DNA of 64,000 nt from Janibacter endophyticus (GCF_016888335.1 NZ_JAFEJG010000004.1:2590930-2654929); one strand, 5' to 3'. Counted from the stretch's first letter, positions 17,617-26,417 are shown. Numbers and translations are program-made. Notes: a model not told the origin generated them from the letters alone.

Positions 17617-19239
17617 ATGGAGACGCCGATTCGCTGTTCCAGGTCCCGCAGGTTCGCGCTGCACCGAGTGCGCCTCCTGCTGCTGGCACCGCTCCTCGCG
17701 GCTGCCCTCGTCGTGTCGCCGGTAGTGACCCCACCCGCTGACGCAGCCGTGCTCCTGGGCCACGACGTCTCCTGGCCGCAGTGCACGACCGCAGAGGGCG
17801 GCTACGGGCTGCCCATGCCACCGACAACGACGCAGTTCGTCATCATCGGCCTGACCAAGGGGCGGCCCCTGACGGAGAACCCGTGCCTGGCCAGGCAGGT
17901 CCGGTGGGTGCGCGACCGCGGCAAGCCCGCCCACGCCTACACCATGGCGGGGTACCCGACCTCGACCCAGCTGACGAGCACGGGCGACGACGGTCCCTGG
18001 TCGACGAGCACCAAGGCGGGTCGGCTCTCCAACGTCGGCTACGCCCAGGCCACCTTCGCGGCGGCCACCCTGAGCAAGGTCGGGTGGAGACCGGCCATGG
18101 TCTGGATCGACGTGGAACCGCGGCCGACGCAACCCTGGCCCTCCAGCACCCGGACGCAGCGCCTGGAGAACCGCTTCGTCATCGAGGGGCTCATGCGCGG
18201 GCTGCGCGACAAGGGGTTCAGCTACGGCCTCTACTCCTACGCGAGCGGCTGGGCGGAGATCACCGGCTCCTGGCGGCTCCCCGGCGTCCCCGTCTGGGCG
18301 ACCGCGGGCAGGCTCGACTACCCCACGGAGGCTCTCGACCGCTGCACCCAGGCGAGCTTCTCGGGGGGCCGCGTCTACCTCTCCCAGTGGTACGACGACA
18401 CCCGGGACTACGACCGCACCTGCGGGTCCTACGCGTTCACGCGGCTGCCGATGCCGCCATCGTCGTTGTCCAGCTCCACCGCAGACTTCAACGGCGACTG
18501 GAACAACGACGAGATCGCCCGACTGAGCTCGACGAACGAGCTGATGCTCCATGCCGGACGCGGTCAGGGCACCCTGCGACCCGGAGTGCGCATCGGGACA
18601 GGATGGCGCGGATTCAACATCCTCGAGACGGCCGGCGACCTCGACGGGGACGGGGCCCAGGACGTCGTCGCCCGAGAGTCCGCAACCGGGTACCTGTGGC
18701 TGTACCGCGGCAACGGCACCGGTGGGTGGCGCCCCCGGGTGCGGCTCGGGACCGGGTGGGGGAAGTTCAGCTCCATCATCGGCGTGGGGGACTTCGACGG
18801 CGATCAGCGCGCCGATCTCCTGGCGCGCGAGAGCGCCACGGGATACCTCTGGCTGTATCCGGGCAACGGAGCCTCCGGGTGGCGTCCCCGGGTCCGGGTG
18901 GCGACGGGATGGAACGGCTTCAACACCCTCGTGGCCCCGGGTGACTTCACCGGCGACGGTCGCGCCGACGTGCTCGCCCGGCAGAGGTCGACCGGGTACC
19001 TGTGGCTCTACCCGGGCAACGGGCAGGGCGGCTTCCAGGCTCGTGTCCGGGTGGGCACCGGATGGAGCTCGATGACGGCGATCATGAGCCCGGGCGACCT
19101 CAACGGTGACCGCACGGCAGACGTGCTCGCCCGAGACAGCAGCGGTCGGTTGTGGCTCTACCCGCGCACGGCCACGGGGACGTGGCGGACACGCGTGCTC
19201 GTCGCCACGGGCTGGGACAAGTACAACCGGCTCTTCTGA
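17617..19239 (+). CDS. Secreted DUF1906/GH25-like protein with FG-GAP repeats
   Basis: 540 residues. A signal peptide (residues 1-43, ending PADAAV) is followed by a glycoside-hydrolase-like domain (VLLGHDVSWPQC, MVWIDVEPRP, GLYSYASGW, YLSQWYDD) similar to the DUF1906 and lysozyme-like TIM barrels of actinobacteria. Acidic residues sit at the expected strand ends. From residue ~287, five FG-GAP/VCBS repeats of about 50 residues follow, each with a calcium-type DxxGDxxxD loop (ADFNGDWNND, GDLDGDGAQD, GDFDGDQRAD, GDFTGDGRAD, GDLNGDRTAD) and a copy of GYLWLYPGNG. It is probably an extracellular wall-active or binding protein. Confidence 0.85.
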   Translation: METPIRCSRSRRFALHRVRLLLLAPLLAAALVVSPVVTPPADAAVLLGHDVSWPQCTTAEGGYGLPMPPTTTQFVIIGLTKGRPLTENPCLARQVRWVRDRGKPAHAYTMAGYPTSTQLTSTGDDGPWSTSTKAGRLSNVGYAQATFAAATLSKVGWRPAMVWIDVEPRPTQPWPSSTRTQRLENRFVIEGLMRGLRDKGFSYGLYSYASGWAEITGSWRLPGVPVWATAGRLDYPTEALDRCTQASFSGGRVYLSQWYDDTRDYDRTCGSYAFTRLPMPPSSLSSSTADFNGDWNNDEIARLSSTNELMLHAGRGQGTLRPGVRIGTGWRGFNILETAGDLDGDGAQDVVARESATGYLWLYRGNGTGGWRPRVRLGTGWGKFSSIIGVGDFDGDQRADLLARESATGYLWLYPGNGASGWRPRVRVATGWNGFNTLVAPGDFTGDGRADVLARQRSTGYLWLYPGNGQGGFQARVRVGTGWSSMTAIMSPGDLNGDRTADVLARDSSGRLWLYPRTATGTWRTRVLVATGWDKYNRLF

Positions 19240-19279
19240 GGGGGTAGGCCGGTCGGGGTGCACGACGCAGGGCTGGGAG

Positions 19280-19285
19280 TAGGTT
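19280..19285 (+). promoter_or_regulatory. -10 box TAGGTT, leaderless promoter of the DUF885 gene
   Basis: TAGGTT is 7 nt before the GTG at 19293. Confidence 0.55.
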
Positions 19286-19292
19286 TCCAGTC

Positions 19293-20981
19293 GTGACCGA
19301 GCAGAGAGCCCCGCGCCGGCAGACCGAGATCGACCGGATCGCGGAGGCGTACCTCGACGCCTCCGTGGAGCTGAGCCCCATCGAGGCGACCTACCTCGGG
19401 GTCCCCGGCCGGGCCGACGCGCTCGACGACTTCTCCCCCGCCGGCCTCGCGGCCCAGAGCGACCTGCGCCGTCGCACCCTCGCCGAGCTCGACGGCGTGC
19501 CGGCGGCTGACGAGGTCGACCGGGTCACCGTCGAGGCCATGCGCGAGCGCCTTGGGCTCGCCGAGGAGATCCACACCGCGGGCCTGGACGCGATGGAGCT
19601 CAACAACATCGCCTCCCCCATGCAGGCGGTGCGCGACGTCCTCGACCTCATGCCGACGAGCACCGAGGACGACTGGGCGACGATCAGCCGGCGGATCGCG
19701 GCGATCCCGACCGCATTGCGCCAGTACGCAGAGTCCCTCGATCACGCTGCCGCCCGCGGCCTGGTCGCCTCCCGCCGTCAGGTCGACGTCTGCATCGACC
19801 AGGCCACGGAGCTCGCGGCCGACGACGCCTATCTCGCCACCCTCCCGGTCACGGCCCGGGTGGGCGGCGACGAGCCGGGCGACTCCCTTCGCTCCGACCT
19901 CCAGCGCGCGACCCGCGCCGCCCGCGACGCCTACCTCGCCCTCGCCGACGACCTCAGAGGTCTGCGAGAGCGCGCGCCCGATGAGCTCGGGTGCGGCCGG
20001 GAGCGCTACCAGCTGTACTCACGCCTCTTCCTCGGCAGCACGGTCGACCTCGAGGAGACCTACGCGTGGGGCCAGGAGGAGCTCGCCCGGATCACCGAGC
20101 AGATGGAGCGGACCGCTCAGCGGATCCGACCCGGCAGCACCGTCAAGGAGGCGATCGCCGCCCTCGACGAGGACCCGGCCTACCGCCTCGAAGGCACCGC
20201 TGCCCTCCGCGAGTGGATGCAGGGCAAGGCCGACGAGGCGGTCGACGCCCTCGCCGGCACCCACTTCGACATCCCCGACCCGGTGCGCACCATCGAGTGC
20301 CTCATCGCGCCGACCCAGACCGGCGGCATCTACTACACCGGCCCCAGCGACGACTTCGCCCGGCCGGGCCGCATGTGGTGGTCGGTGCCCAAGGGTGTGA
20401 CGACCTTCGCGACGTGGCGCGAGCTGACCACCGTCTACCACGAGGGCGTCCCCGGGCATCACCTCCAGGTCGGCCAGACCGTCTACCGCCGTGACCTGCT
20501 CAACCGGTGGCGCCGGCTCGCCTCGTGGACGAGCGGGCACGGCGAGGGCTGGGCGCTCTACGCCGAGTGGCTCATGGCAGAGCTCGGGTACATGGATGAC
20601 CCCGGTACGTACATGGGGCTGCTCGACGGGCAGTCGCTGCGCGCGGCCCGCGTCGTCCTCGACATCGGCGTGCACTGCGGCCTCGAGGCGCCGGCCGAGG
20701 TGGGGGGCGGGGCCTGGACGTACGACACGGCGTGGACCTTCCTCGACACCCACGCCAACCAGGGCACCGAGCAGCTGCGCTTCGAGCTCGACCGCTACCT
20801 CGGCTGGCCCGGGCAGGCGCCGAGCTACAAGATCGGCGAGCGCCTCTGGATGGAGCTCCGCACCGAGGCCGCCCGCCGCGAGGGCGACGCCTTCGACATC
20901 ACGGCCTTCCACCGCCGGGCCCTCGACATCGGCGGCGTCGGCCTCGACACCCTCCGTCGGGCCGTCCTCGGGGCGCTCTGA
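19293..20981 (+). CDS. DUF885 family metallopeptidase-like protein
   Basis: 562-residue protein of the DUF885 family, distant relatives of M2/M3 zinc peptidases. The zinc motif is YHEGVPGHHLQVG (HEGxPGHH), and a further Glu for zinc is likely in SGHGEGWALYAEWL. No signal peptide is visible, so it is probably cytoplasmic. The substrate is unknown. The GTG start is fixed by TAGGTT 7 nt upstream. Confidence 0.87.
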   Translation: MTEQRAPRRQTEIDRIAEAYLDASVELSPIEATYLGVPGRADALDDFSPAGLAAQSDLRRRTLAELDGVPAADEVDRVTVEAMRERLGLAEEIHTAGLDAMELNNIASPMQAVRDVLDLMPTSTEDDWATISRRIAAIPTALRQYAESLDHAAARGLVASRRQVDVCIDQATELAADDAYLATLPVTARVGGDEPGDSLRSDLQRATRAARDAYLALADDLRGLRERAPDELGCGRERYQLYSRLFLGSTVDLEETYAWGQEELARITEQMERTAQRIRPGSTVKEAIAALDEDPAYRLEGTAALREWMQGKADEAVDALAGTHFDIPDPVRTIECLIAPTQTGGIYYTGPSDDFARPGRMWWSVPKGVTTFATWRELTTVYHEGVPGHHLQVGQTVYRRDLLNRWRRLASWTSGHGEGWALYAEWLMAELGYMDDPGTYMGLLDGQSLRAARVVLDIGVHCGLEAPAEVGGGAWTYDTAWTFLDTHANQGTEQLRFELDRYLGWPGQAPSYKIGERLWMELRTEAARREGDAFDITAFHRRALDIGGVGLDTLRRAVLGAL

Positions 20982-21055
20982 CCCGCAGAGGCGCCCGGAC
21001 GGCACGACCCTGCTCACATTCCACGGAACGCTCCGCGTGAGCGACCGCCCATGCC

Positions 21056-21061
21056 TAGGCT
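21056..21061 (+). promoter_or_regulatory. -10 box TAGGCT that fixes the lipoprotein start
   Basis: TAGGCT is 7 nt before the ATG at 21069. It lies downstream of another in-frame ATG at 21051, which therefore cannot be used by a transcript starting here. Confidence 0.6.
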
Positions 21062-21068
21062 CATGGGT

Positions 21069-21908
21069 ATGAGCAGGCGGATCAGGGACGGCCTCGTCAT
21101 CAGCCTCGTCGTCATGGGGACTGCAGCCTGCTCGCAGGGGGCGGACCCCGTATCGACAGCGACCCAGACGGTCATCGTCAGCGAGAGGACCGTCACCGCC
21201 ACGCCGTCGCCCACCGCTCCGACGGAGAGCCCGAGCCCGCCGGCCACGACGACGGCACCCTCCGTACCGGCGGCCCGGACCATGCCGACCACCGCCGGCG
21301 ACTATGCCGACGGCTTCGTCCGGGCGTGGGGCATCGGTGACCGGGGCACGGCCGAGCGGTACGCCACGAACGACACCGTCGCGAGCCTCTTCGCGGGGTG
21401 GCCCCGCGGCGGGAGCACCTGGAAGCGGACACGGTCCGACCCCCAGGACGCCCGGACCCAGGTCACGTACATGGACGCCGACCGCACCACGCTGTACGTG
21501 GTCCTCGACACCGCCACCATGGCCCGTGGCGCCGAGGACGCGATCGTCGGGACGACGATCGAGCACGACGTCGCAGCGGAGCCGGAGTCAGGGATGGACG
21601 GTATCGACGCGGACGACTACGCCGTCACGGGTCTGCCGACGACGGTCACAGGCTACGCAGACGCCTTCGTCCGTAGCTGGGGCGTGGGCGACCCGGTGGC
21701 GGGACAGTACCTGCGCGAGTGGGTCGTCGAGGGCCTCTACGGAGGAGGGAACGGGATCGGCGGGCCGAGCTGGGCGCGGACGGCCTCCACCTCCACCACG
21801 GCGACCTACACCAACAGCGGCGACGGGTCCACGATGGTCATCACACTCGACCCCGACCGGGTGGCTGCCGGTCGCGGTGACGCCATCATCGCGATCGACC
21901 TCCGCTGA
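21069..21908 (+). CDS. Probable lipoprotein with two tandem copies of one domain
   Basis: 279 residues. A hydrophobic leader ends in VVMGTAACSQG, a plausible though not ideal lipobox, followed by a Ser/Thr/Pro linker to about residue 70. Two homologous units of about 90 residues follow. The first begins TTAGDYADGFVRAWGIGD and the second VTGYADAFVRSWGVGD; both continue with a W..T segment, a YxxxDxxTxxVxxLD segment and GxxDAIxxxxI. The function is not recognised. The protein probably sits on the outer face of the membrane. The start is set by the -10 box. Confidence 0.7.
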   Translation: MSRRIRDGLVISLVVMGTAACSQGADPVSTATQTVIVSERTVTATPSPTAPTESPSPPATTTAPSVPAARTMPTTAGDYADGFVRAWGIGDRGTAERYATNDTVASLFAGWPRGGSTWKRTRSDPQDARTQVTYMDADRTTLYVVLDTATMARGAEDAIVGTTIEHDVAAEPESGMDGIDADDYAVTGLPTTVTGYADAFVRSWGVGDPVAGQYLREWVVEGLYGGGNGIGGPSWARTASTSTTATYTNSGDGSTMVITLDPDRVAAGRGDAIIAIDLR

Positions 21909-21909
21909 C

Positions 21910-21969
21910 GACGAAGGGGGGTCAGCCGGCCCACCCATCGTCCTGCCGTCCGGGTCGCACCCCTTCGTC
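21910..21969. terminator. Inverted pair of the CGAAGGGG word between lipoprotein and maf
   Basis: GACGAAGGGG (21910-21919) and CCCCTTCGTC (21960-21969) can pair over 10 bp around a 40-nt loop. It lies just after the lipoprotein stop, a possible terminator of low stability. Confidence 0.35.
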
Positions 21970-22017
21970 CCTACCGGAGCGCACGTCAGCCATGGGTTGC
22001 CGGCAACAGGTGCCCAG

Positions 22018-22023
22018 TAGCGT
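22018..22023 (+). promoter_or_regulatory. -10 box TAGCGT, leaderless promoter of maf
   Basis: TAGCGT is 7 nt before ATG 22031. Confidence 0.55.
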
Positions 22024-22030
22024 GGACGCG

Positions 22031-22654
22031 ATGCACCTCGTCCTCGCCTCCGCCTCCCCCGCCCGCCGCGCGCTGCTCGAGCGGGCCGGCGTCACACCGC
22101 TCGTGCGGGCCAGCGACGTCGACGAGGCGGCCGTCGAGACGGCGGCTCGCGCGGCCGACCCTGACCTCAGCCCGGCCGGCCTCGTCGTCGCGCTCGCCCG
22201 GGCGAAGGGGGAGCACGTCGCCTCGTCGTACCCAGGGTCGTCCCAGGGCACGCTCGTCCTCGCCTGCGACAGCGTGCTCGAGATCGGCGGAGAGGTCGTC
22301 GGCAAGCCACACACTGCGGAGGTCGCCGTCGCCCGATGGCGGGCGATGCGCGGCGGGGCGGGCACGCTGCACACGGGCCACTGGCTGCACGACCTGCGCA
22401 CCGGGTGCAGCGTGACCGCGGCGGCGTCGACGCAGCTGCGCTTCGCCGACCTCTCGGACGACGAGATCGAGCACTACGTCGCGACCGGCGAGCCGCTCCA
22501 CGTCGCCGGCGCCTTCACGATCGACGGGCTGGGATCCCCCTTCGTCGAGGTGGTGGCCGGCGACGCCGGCACCGTCATCGGGCTCTGCCTGCCCCTCCTG
22601 CGGCGAATGACCCTCGAGCTCGGCGTCGGGTGGTTCGACCTCGTCGACCCCTGA
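22031..22654 (+). CDS. maf: Maf-like nucleoside triphosphate pyrophosphatase
   Basis: House-cleaning enzyme that hydrolyses non-canonical nucleotides to the monophosphate. LVLASASPARRALLERAG is the Maf signature, VLACDSVLEIGGEVVGKP holds the catalytic Asp, and GAFTIDGLGSPFVE follows. 207 residues, the usual length. The ATG at 22031 agrees with both homology and the -10 box. A copy of the 20-bp palindrome lies just after its stop. Confidence 0.92.
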   Translation: MHLVLASASPARRALLERAGVTPLVRASDVDEAAVETAARAADPDLSPAGLVVALARAKGEHVASSYPGSSQGTLVLACDSVLEIGGEVVGKPHTAEVAVARWRAMRGGAGTLHTGHWLHDLRTGCSVTAAASTQLRFADLSDDEIEHYVATGEPLHVAGAFTIDGLGSPFVEVVAGDAGTVIGLCLPLLRRMTLELGVGWFDLVDP

Positions 22655-22671
22655 CACCCCCTGAGAAGGTC

Positions 22672-22691
22672 GCACGAGCCAAGGCTCGTGC
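22672..22691. repeat. Palindromic repeat copy 1
   Basis: GCACGAGCCAAGGCTCGTGC: 9-bp arms with an AA centre. It lies between the convergent ends of maf and the gene remnant. Confidence 0.85.
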
Positions 22692-22704
22692 CACCCGAGG
22701 GCGG

Positions 22705-23001
22705 TCAGCCGCCGACCCGACCGACCCCCGCCCAGCTGCTGCGGGCAAGGTCGAGCGCGCTGACGTAGCCGCTGCGCGCCCGGCCGCCCGCGTCGACGTC
22801 CACGGGCACGGCGAGCAGGCCGCGAAGGTCGGAGAGCTCGAGCGCCCCCTTCGCCGACATCCACGCCCTCGTCCCCTCGAGCAGCTCGTCGACGACGTGG
22901 AGCCCCTCCTCGAGCAGCGCGGAGGCCGTCATGACGACGTCGGCCCCGGCCAGCAGAGCCTTGACGACGTCGTCGGCGCTCCACACCCCCGTCGTCAGCC
23001 G
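22705..23001 (-). pseudogene. Remnant (C-terminal part) of a dihydroorotate-dehydrogenase-like gene
   Basis: About 97 codons matching only the C-terminal end of PyrD-like proteins: RLTTGVWSADDVVKALLAGA, DVVMTASALLEEG and WMSAKGALELSDLRGLLAV. Members of the family are normally about 330 residues, and the FMN-binding N-terminal two thirds are missing. Upstream of RLTTGV the frame continues without similarity and runs into palindromic repeat copies 2 and 3, so the break is at or near the repeats. Translation could in principle start at the GTG at 22986, but the product would lack the barrel core. Probably inactive. Confidence 0.65.
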
Positions 23002-23053
23002 CGCGGGCCTGACCGACGTGGGCGATCGGCGGTTCAGCGGCGCCGCATCGTCC

Positions 23054-23073
23054 GCACGAGCCAGGGCTCGTGC
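23054..23073. repeat. Palindromic repeat copy 2
   Basis: GCACGAGCCAGGGCTCGTGC, with AG in the centre instead of AA. It sits just upstream of the gene remnant. Confidence 0.8.
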
Positions 23074-23097
23074 GAGAGGTCACGCCCGCGAGCGGAC

Positions 23098-23117
23098 GCA
23101 CGAGCCAAGGCTCGTGC
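23098..23117. repeat. Palindromic repeat copy 3
   Basis: GCACGAGCCAAGGCTCGTGC, identical to copy 1, 24 bp beyond copy 2 and 25 bp before the carboxyltransferase stop. Confidence 0.85.
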
Positions 23118-23142
23118 GAGGGCCGTGCTCGCGAGGAGTGGG

Positions 23143-24714
23143 TCAGACCGGCGGGATCGCCCGGCGCTTCTCGGCGAAGTGGCGCTCCCGCCCCTTCGCG
23201 TGGGCCAGGCGCGCCTGGATCTCGCGCCGCAGCTCCTCCGGCTCGACGATCGCGTCGATGACGAGGTCCGCGGCGAGCCGCTCGAGGTCGACGTCCTCCT
23301 CGTACTCGACCCGACGGGCCGCGACGAAGGCGTCGCGCGCCTCCACCCCTTCGGCCTGCTCGATCGCGGCGATCTTGTTGGCATACACCGCATTGACCGC
23401 GGCCTCGGGCCCCATGACCGCGATCCGGGCCGTGGGCAGGGCGATCGTCGCGTCGGGCGCGAAACCCGGCCCGCCCATCGCGTAGAGGCCGGCGCCGTAG
23501 GCCTTGCGGACGACGACGCAGACCTGCGGGACCGTCGCCGAGGCGACGGCCGAGACCATCTTCGCGCCGTGGCGGATGATGCCGCCGCGCTCGACCTCGC
23601 TGCCGATCATGAAGCCGGGCACGTCGGCGAGATAGATGAGCGGGATCGAGTAGGCGTCGCACAGCCAGATGAAGCGGGCCGCCTTGTCGGCGCTGTCGGT
23701 GAAGAGCACGCCGCCCTTGGCCATCGAGTTGTTCGCGACGATGCCGACGGTCTCGCCGCCCATCCGACCGAGACCGACGACGAGCTCGGGGGCGAAGAGC
23801 GGCTTGACCTCGAAGAACGAGTCGTCGTCGACGAGCCCGTCGATGACCTCGTGGATGTCGAAGGGCTGGCTCTCGACCTCGGGGATCACGCTCGCGGTGA
23901 GCGGCTCGGCGGGGTCCTCCGGCTGGTAGCTCGGCAGCTCGGAGCGCCAGCTCGTCGGGAGGTAGCTGAACCACAGCCGAGCCGTCTCGATCGCCTCGGC
24001 GTCATCCTGGACGAGGATGTCGCCGACGCCCGAGACGGTGCAGTGCATGCGGGCCCCGCCCATCTCCTCGAGCGAGACCCGCTCCCCCACGACCATCTCG
24101 GCCATGCGCGGGCTGCCGAGGTACATCGAGGCGTTGCCCTCGACCATGATCACGAGGTCGGTGAAGCTCGGGATGTAGGCGCCGCCGGCCGCGCTCGGGC
24201 CGAAGAGGCAGCACACCTGCGGGACCTTGCCGGAGAGCGCGACCTGGTTGTGGAAGATGTGGCCCGCGCCGCGGCGGCCGGGGAACATCTCGACCTGGTC
24301 GGTGATCCGCGCGCCTGCCGAGTCGACGAACCAGAAGACGGGGACCTCCTCGCGCAGCGCGGTCTCGGTGGCGCGGACGATCTTCTCGACCGTGCGGGCG
24401 CCCCACGAGCCGGCCTTGACCGTCGGGTCGTTGGCGATGACGATGACGGGCCGGCCGTCGACGAGACCGCGTCCGGTGATGACCCCGTCCGCCGGGAGCC
24501 CGGGGGCCAGCGCGTTGGCGTAGCGGCCGTCCTCGACGAAGCTCCCCTCGTCGACGAGCAGCGCGATCCGGTCCCGGACGTAGAGCTTGTTCTGCGCGGC
24601 GAGCTTGGCGGCGGCCTTCTCCGGCGGGCGCTCGGAGGCGGCGTGGGCGGCTGCGAGACGGCTGCGGACGTCGGCGACCTTCGGGTCGCCCTGGTAGGAC
24701 GGACGGGGGGTCAT
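23143..24714 (-). CDS. Acyl-CoA carboxylase carboxyltransferase (methylcrotonyl-CoA type likely)
   Basis: Carboxyltransferase of 523 residues: WFVDSAGARITDQVEMFPGR, FGPSAAGGAYIPSFTD, YLADVPGFMIGSEVE and VVRKAYGAGLYAMGG. It is distinct from the accD at 14933. Its ATG overlaps the stop of the acyl-CoA dehydrogenase upstream (ATGA), and a MerR regulator is divergent from that gene. This is the order seen in leucine/isovalerate (liu) clusters, so methylcrotonyl-CoA carboxylase beta is the best guess. The biotin-carrying subunit is not in the operon and may be the gene at 35403. Geranyl- or another acyl-CoA remains possible. Confidence 0.85.
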   Translation of the reverse strand: MTPRPSYQGDPKVADVRSRLAAAHAASERPPEKAAAKLAAQNKLYVRDRIALLVDEGSFVEDGRYANALAPGLPADGVITGRGLVDGRPVIVIANDPTVKAGSWGARTVEKIVRATETALREEVPVFWFVDSAGARITDQVEMFPGRRGAGHIFHNQVALSGKVPQVCCLFGPSAAGGAYIPSFTDLVIMVEGNASMYLGSPRMAEMVVGERVSLEEMGGARMHCTVSGVGDILVQDDAEAIETARLWFSYLPTSWRSELPSYQPEDPAEPLTASVIPEVESQPFDIHEVIDGLVDDDSFFEVKPLFAPELVVGLGRMGGETVGIVANNSMAKGGVLFTDSADKAARFIWLCDAYSIPLIYLADVPGFMIGSEVERGGIIRHGAKMVSAVASATVPQVCVVVRKAYGAGLYAMGGPGFAPDATIALPTARIAVMGPEAAVNAVYANKIAAIEQAEGVEARDAFVAARRVEYEEDVDLERLAADLVIDAIVEPEELRREIQARLAHAKGRERHFAEKRRAIPPV

Positions 24715-25907
24715 GACGGCAGCCCGAGGTGGCGGGCGATGACCATGCGCTGGACCTCGGAGGTGCCCTCGCCGATCTCGAGGATCTTGGCGTCGCGGTA
24801 GAAGCGGGCGACGGGGTACTCCTCCATGAAGCCGTTGCCACCGAAGACCTGGGTGGCGATGCGGGTGGCGGAGACGGCGGCCTCGGAGGTGTAGAGCTTG
24901 GCGATCGAGGCGGCCTGCTTCACCTCGGCGACGCTGCGGCGACCGCGGTCGTGCTCGTCCTTGAGCCAGGCGGCCTTGTAGGTGAGCACCCGCGAGGTCT
25001 CGGCCATGACGGCGAGGTCGGCGACCTGGAAGGAGATCCCCTGGTTGGCGCCGATGGGCCGGCCGAAGGCCTGGCGGGTCTGCGCGTACTCGGTGGAGAG
25101 CTCGAGCATCCGCTGGGTGAGCCCGGTCGCGAGCGCGCTGATCGCGATGCGTCCGTCGTCGAGGGTCTTGAGGAACTGGCGGAAGCCGTTGCCCTGCTCG
25201 CCGAGAAGGTTGCTCGCGGGGACGCGGCAGTCCTCGAAGGTCAGGCCGTGGGTGTCCGAGATGTTCCACCCGAGCTTGTCGTAGGGCGCTTCGACGGTGA
25301 AACCCGGTGTGCCCGAAGGGATCATGATCGCGCTGATCTCTTGGCGCCCGCCCTCGAGCTCGCCGGTGCGGGCGGTGACGGTGACGACCGAGGTGATGTC
25401 GGTACCCGAGTTGGTGATGAAGGCCTTGGCGCCGTTGACGACCCACTCGTCGCCGTCGCGGACGGCCCGGGTGCGGGTGCCACCGGCGTCGGAGCCGGCG
25501 TCCGGCTCGGTGAGGCCGAAGCCCGCAAGGGCGCGGCCGGCGACGAGGTCGGGCAGGTAGGCCTGCTTCTGCTCGTCGGTGCCGAAGGAGAGGATCGGGT
25601 TGATGCCCAGGCCGACACCGGCGGAGAGCGTGATGCCGATCGACTGGTCGACACGACCGAGCTCCTCGATCGCAACGCACAGGGCGGTGAAGTCGCTCTG
25701 GACCATGCCCCCGTCGGTCTCGGCGCTGCCGCCGTACTCCTCGGGGACGACGAGGCCGAAGAAGCCGAGATCACCCATCCGCGGGACGAGCTCGGTGGGG
25801 AAGTGGTGGTCCTTGTCCCACTGCGCGACGTGCGGCTCGACCTCGCGCTCGGCGAAGTCGCGCACCATCGCGCGGAAGTCCTCATGGTCCTGGCTCAGCT
25901 CGAACAT
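24711..25907 (-). CDS. Acyl-CoA dehydrogenase of the MerR-controlled operon
   Basis: 398-residue acyl-CoA dehydrogenase: FGLTEPDAGSDAGGTRT and KAFITNSGTD in the middle domain, ATQVFGGNGFMEEYPVARFY and ILEIGEGTSEVQR at the C-terminus. The catalytic Glu position could be either near the C-terminus or, as in isovaleryl-CoA dehydrogenase, in an earlier helix; this was not resolved. AAGGA precedes the ATG at 25907. It is the first gene of an operon with the carboxyltransferase and shares its control region with a MerR regulator, which suggests branched-chain acyl-CoA breakdown. Confidence 0.88.
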   Translation of the reverse strand: MFELSQDHEDFRAMVRDFAEREVEPHVAQWDKDHHFPTELVPRMGDLGFFGLVVPEEYGGSAETDGGMVQSDFTALCVAIEELGRVDQSIGITLSAGVGLGINPILSFGTDEQKQAYLPDLVAGRALAGFGLTEPDAGSDAGGTRTRAVRDGDEWVVNGAKAFITNSGTDITSVVTVTARTGELEGGRQEISAIMIPSGTPGFTVEAPYDKLGWNISDTHGLTFEDCRVPASNLLGEQGNGFRQFLKTLDDGRIAISALATGLTQRMLELSTEYAQTRQAFGRPIGANQGISFQVADLAVMAETSRVLTYKAAWLKDEHDRGRRSVAEVKQAASIAKLYTSEAAVSATRIATQVFGGNGFMEEYPVARFYRDAKILEIGEGTSEVQRMVIARHLGLPS

Positions 25908-25940
25908 CGTCGTCCTTCGTCGGTCGCCGGTTGGGCAGTG

Positions 25941-25964
25941 CTTGACGTTGACGTCAACGTAAAG
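25941..25964. promoter_or_regulatory. 24-bp near-perfect operator between the acyl-CoA dehydrogenase and merR
   Basis: The core ACGTTGACGTCAACGT (25945-25960) is a perfect 16-bp palindrome, and the symmetry extends to 24 bp with one mismatch. It also contains TTGACG (25942-25947), placed 17 bp before a weak -10 (CACAGT, 25965-25970) that is 7 nt from the merR ATG. A MerR-family dimer at this position could control both genes. Confidence 0.75.
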
Positions 25965-25977
25965 CACAGTGGCGCGC

Positions 25978-26388
25978 ATGACAAGCGCGAAGGGGGGCGG
26001 CCGGCCGGGTGACGAGGTCACCTGGACCATCGCGGAAATGGCCGAGGACTTCGGCATCACCCACCGGACGATCCGCCACTACGAGGAGCTCGGGCTCCTC
26101 TCCCCGGAGCGGGTCGGGACGCGGCGGGTCTACCGCCGGCGCGACCGGGTGCGGCTCGAGCTCGTGCTGCGCGGCAAGCGGCTCGGGTTCTCGCTCGACG
26201 AGAGCGCGCACCTCATCAACCTCTACGAGGGCGACCGCGGCCACCGGCGCCAGCTCCAGGAGGCGCTCGGCACGATCGAGGAGCGACGCGCCGACCTCCG
26301 GTCCCGGCTCGCCGACATCGAGGCCGCCCTGCGCGAGCTCGACCGGTGGGAGGCCGACTGCCGCGCCGACCTCGACGCCCTCCCCTGA
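25978..26388 (+). CDS. MerR-family regulator (LiuR-like)
   Basis: 136 residues. An N-terminal winged helix (WTIAEMAEDFGITHRTIRHYEELGLLSPER) is followed by the dimerisation coiled coil (about residues 85-130, rich in Leu, Arg and Glu). There is no Cys-based metal site, so metal sensing is unlikely; an acyl-CoA ligand would fit its neighbours. It is divergent from the acyl-CoA dehydrogenase/carboxyltransferase operon, with a palindromic operator between them, and probably controls that operon and itself. The ATG at 25978 was chosen from the promoter spacing. Confidence 0.87.
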   Translation: MTSAKGGGRPGDEVTWTIAEMAEDFGITHRTIRHYEELGLLSPERVGTRRVYRRRDRVRLELVLRGKRLGFSLDESAHLINLYEGDRGHRRQLQEALGTIEERRADLRSRLADIEAALRELDRWEADCRADLDALP

Positions 26389-26417
26389 GCCCGGACCCGC
26401 CCCCACCCCCTTCCTTC

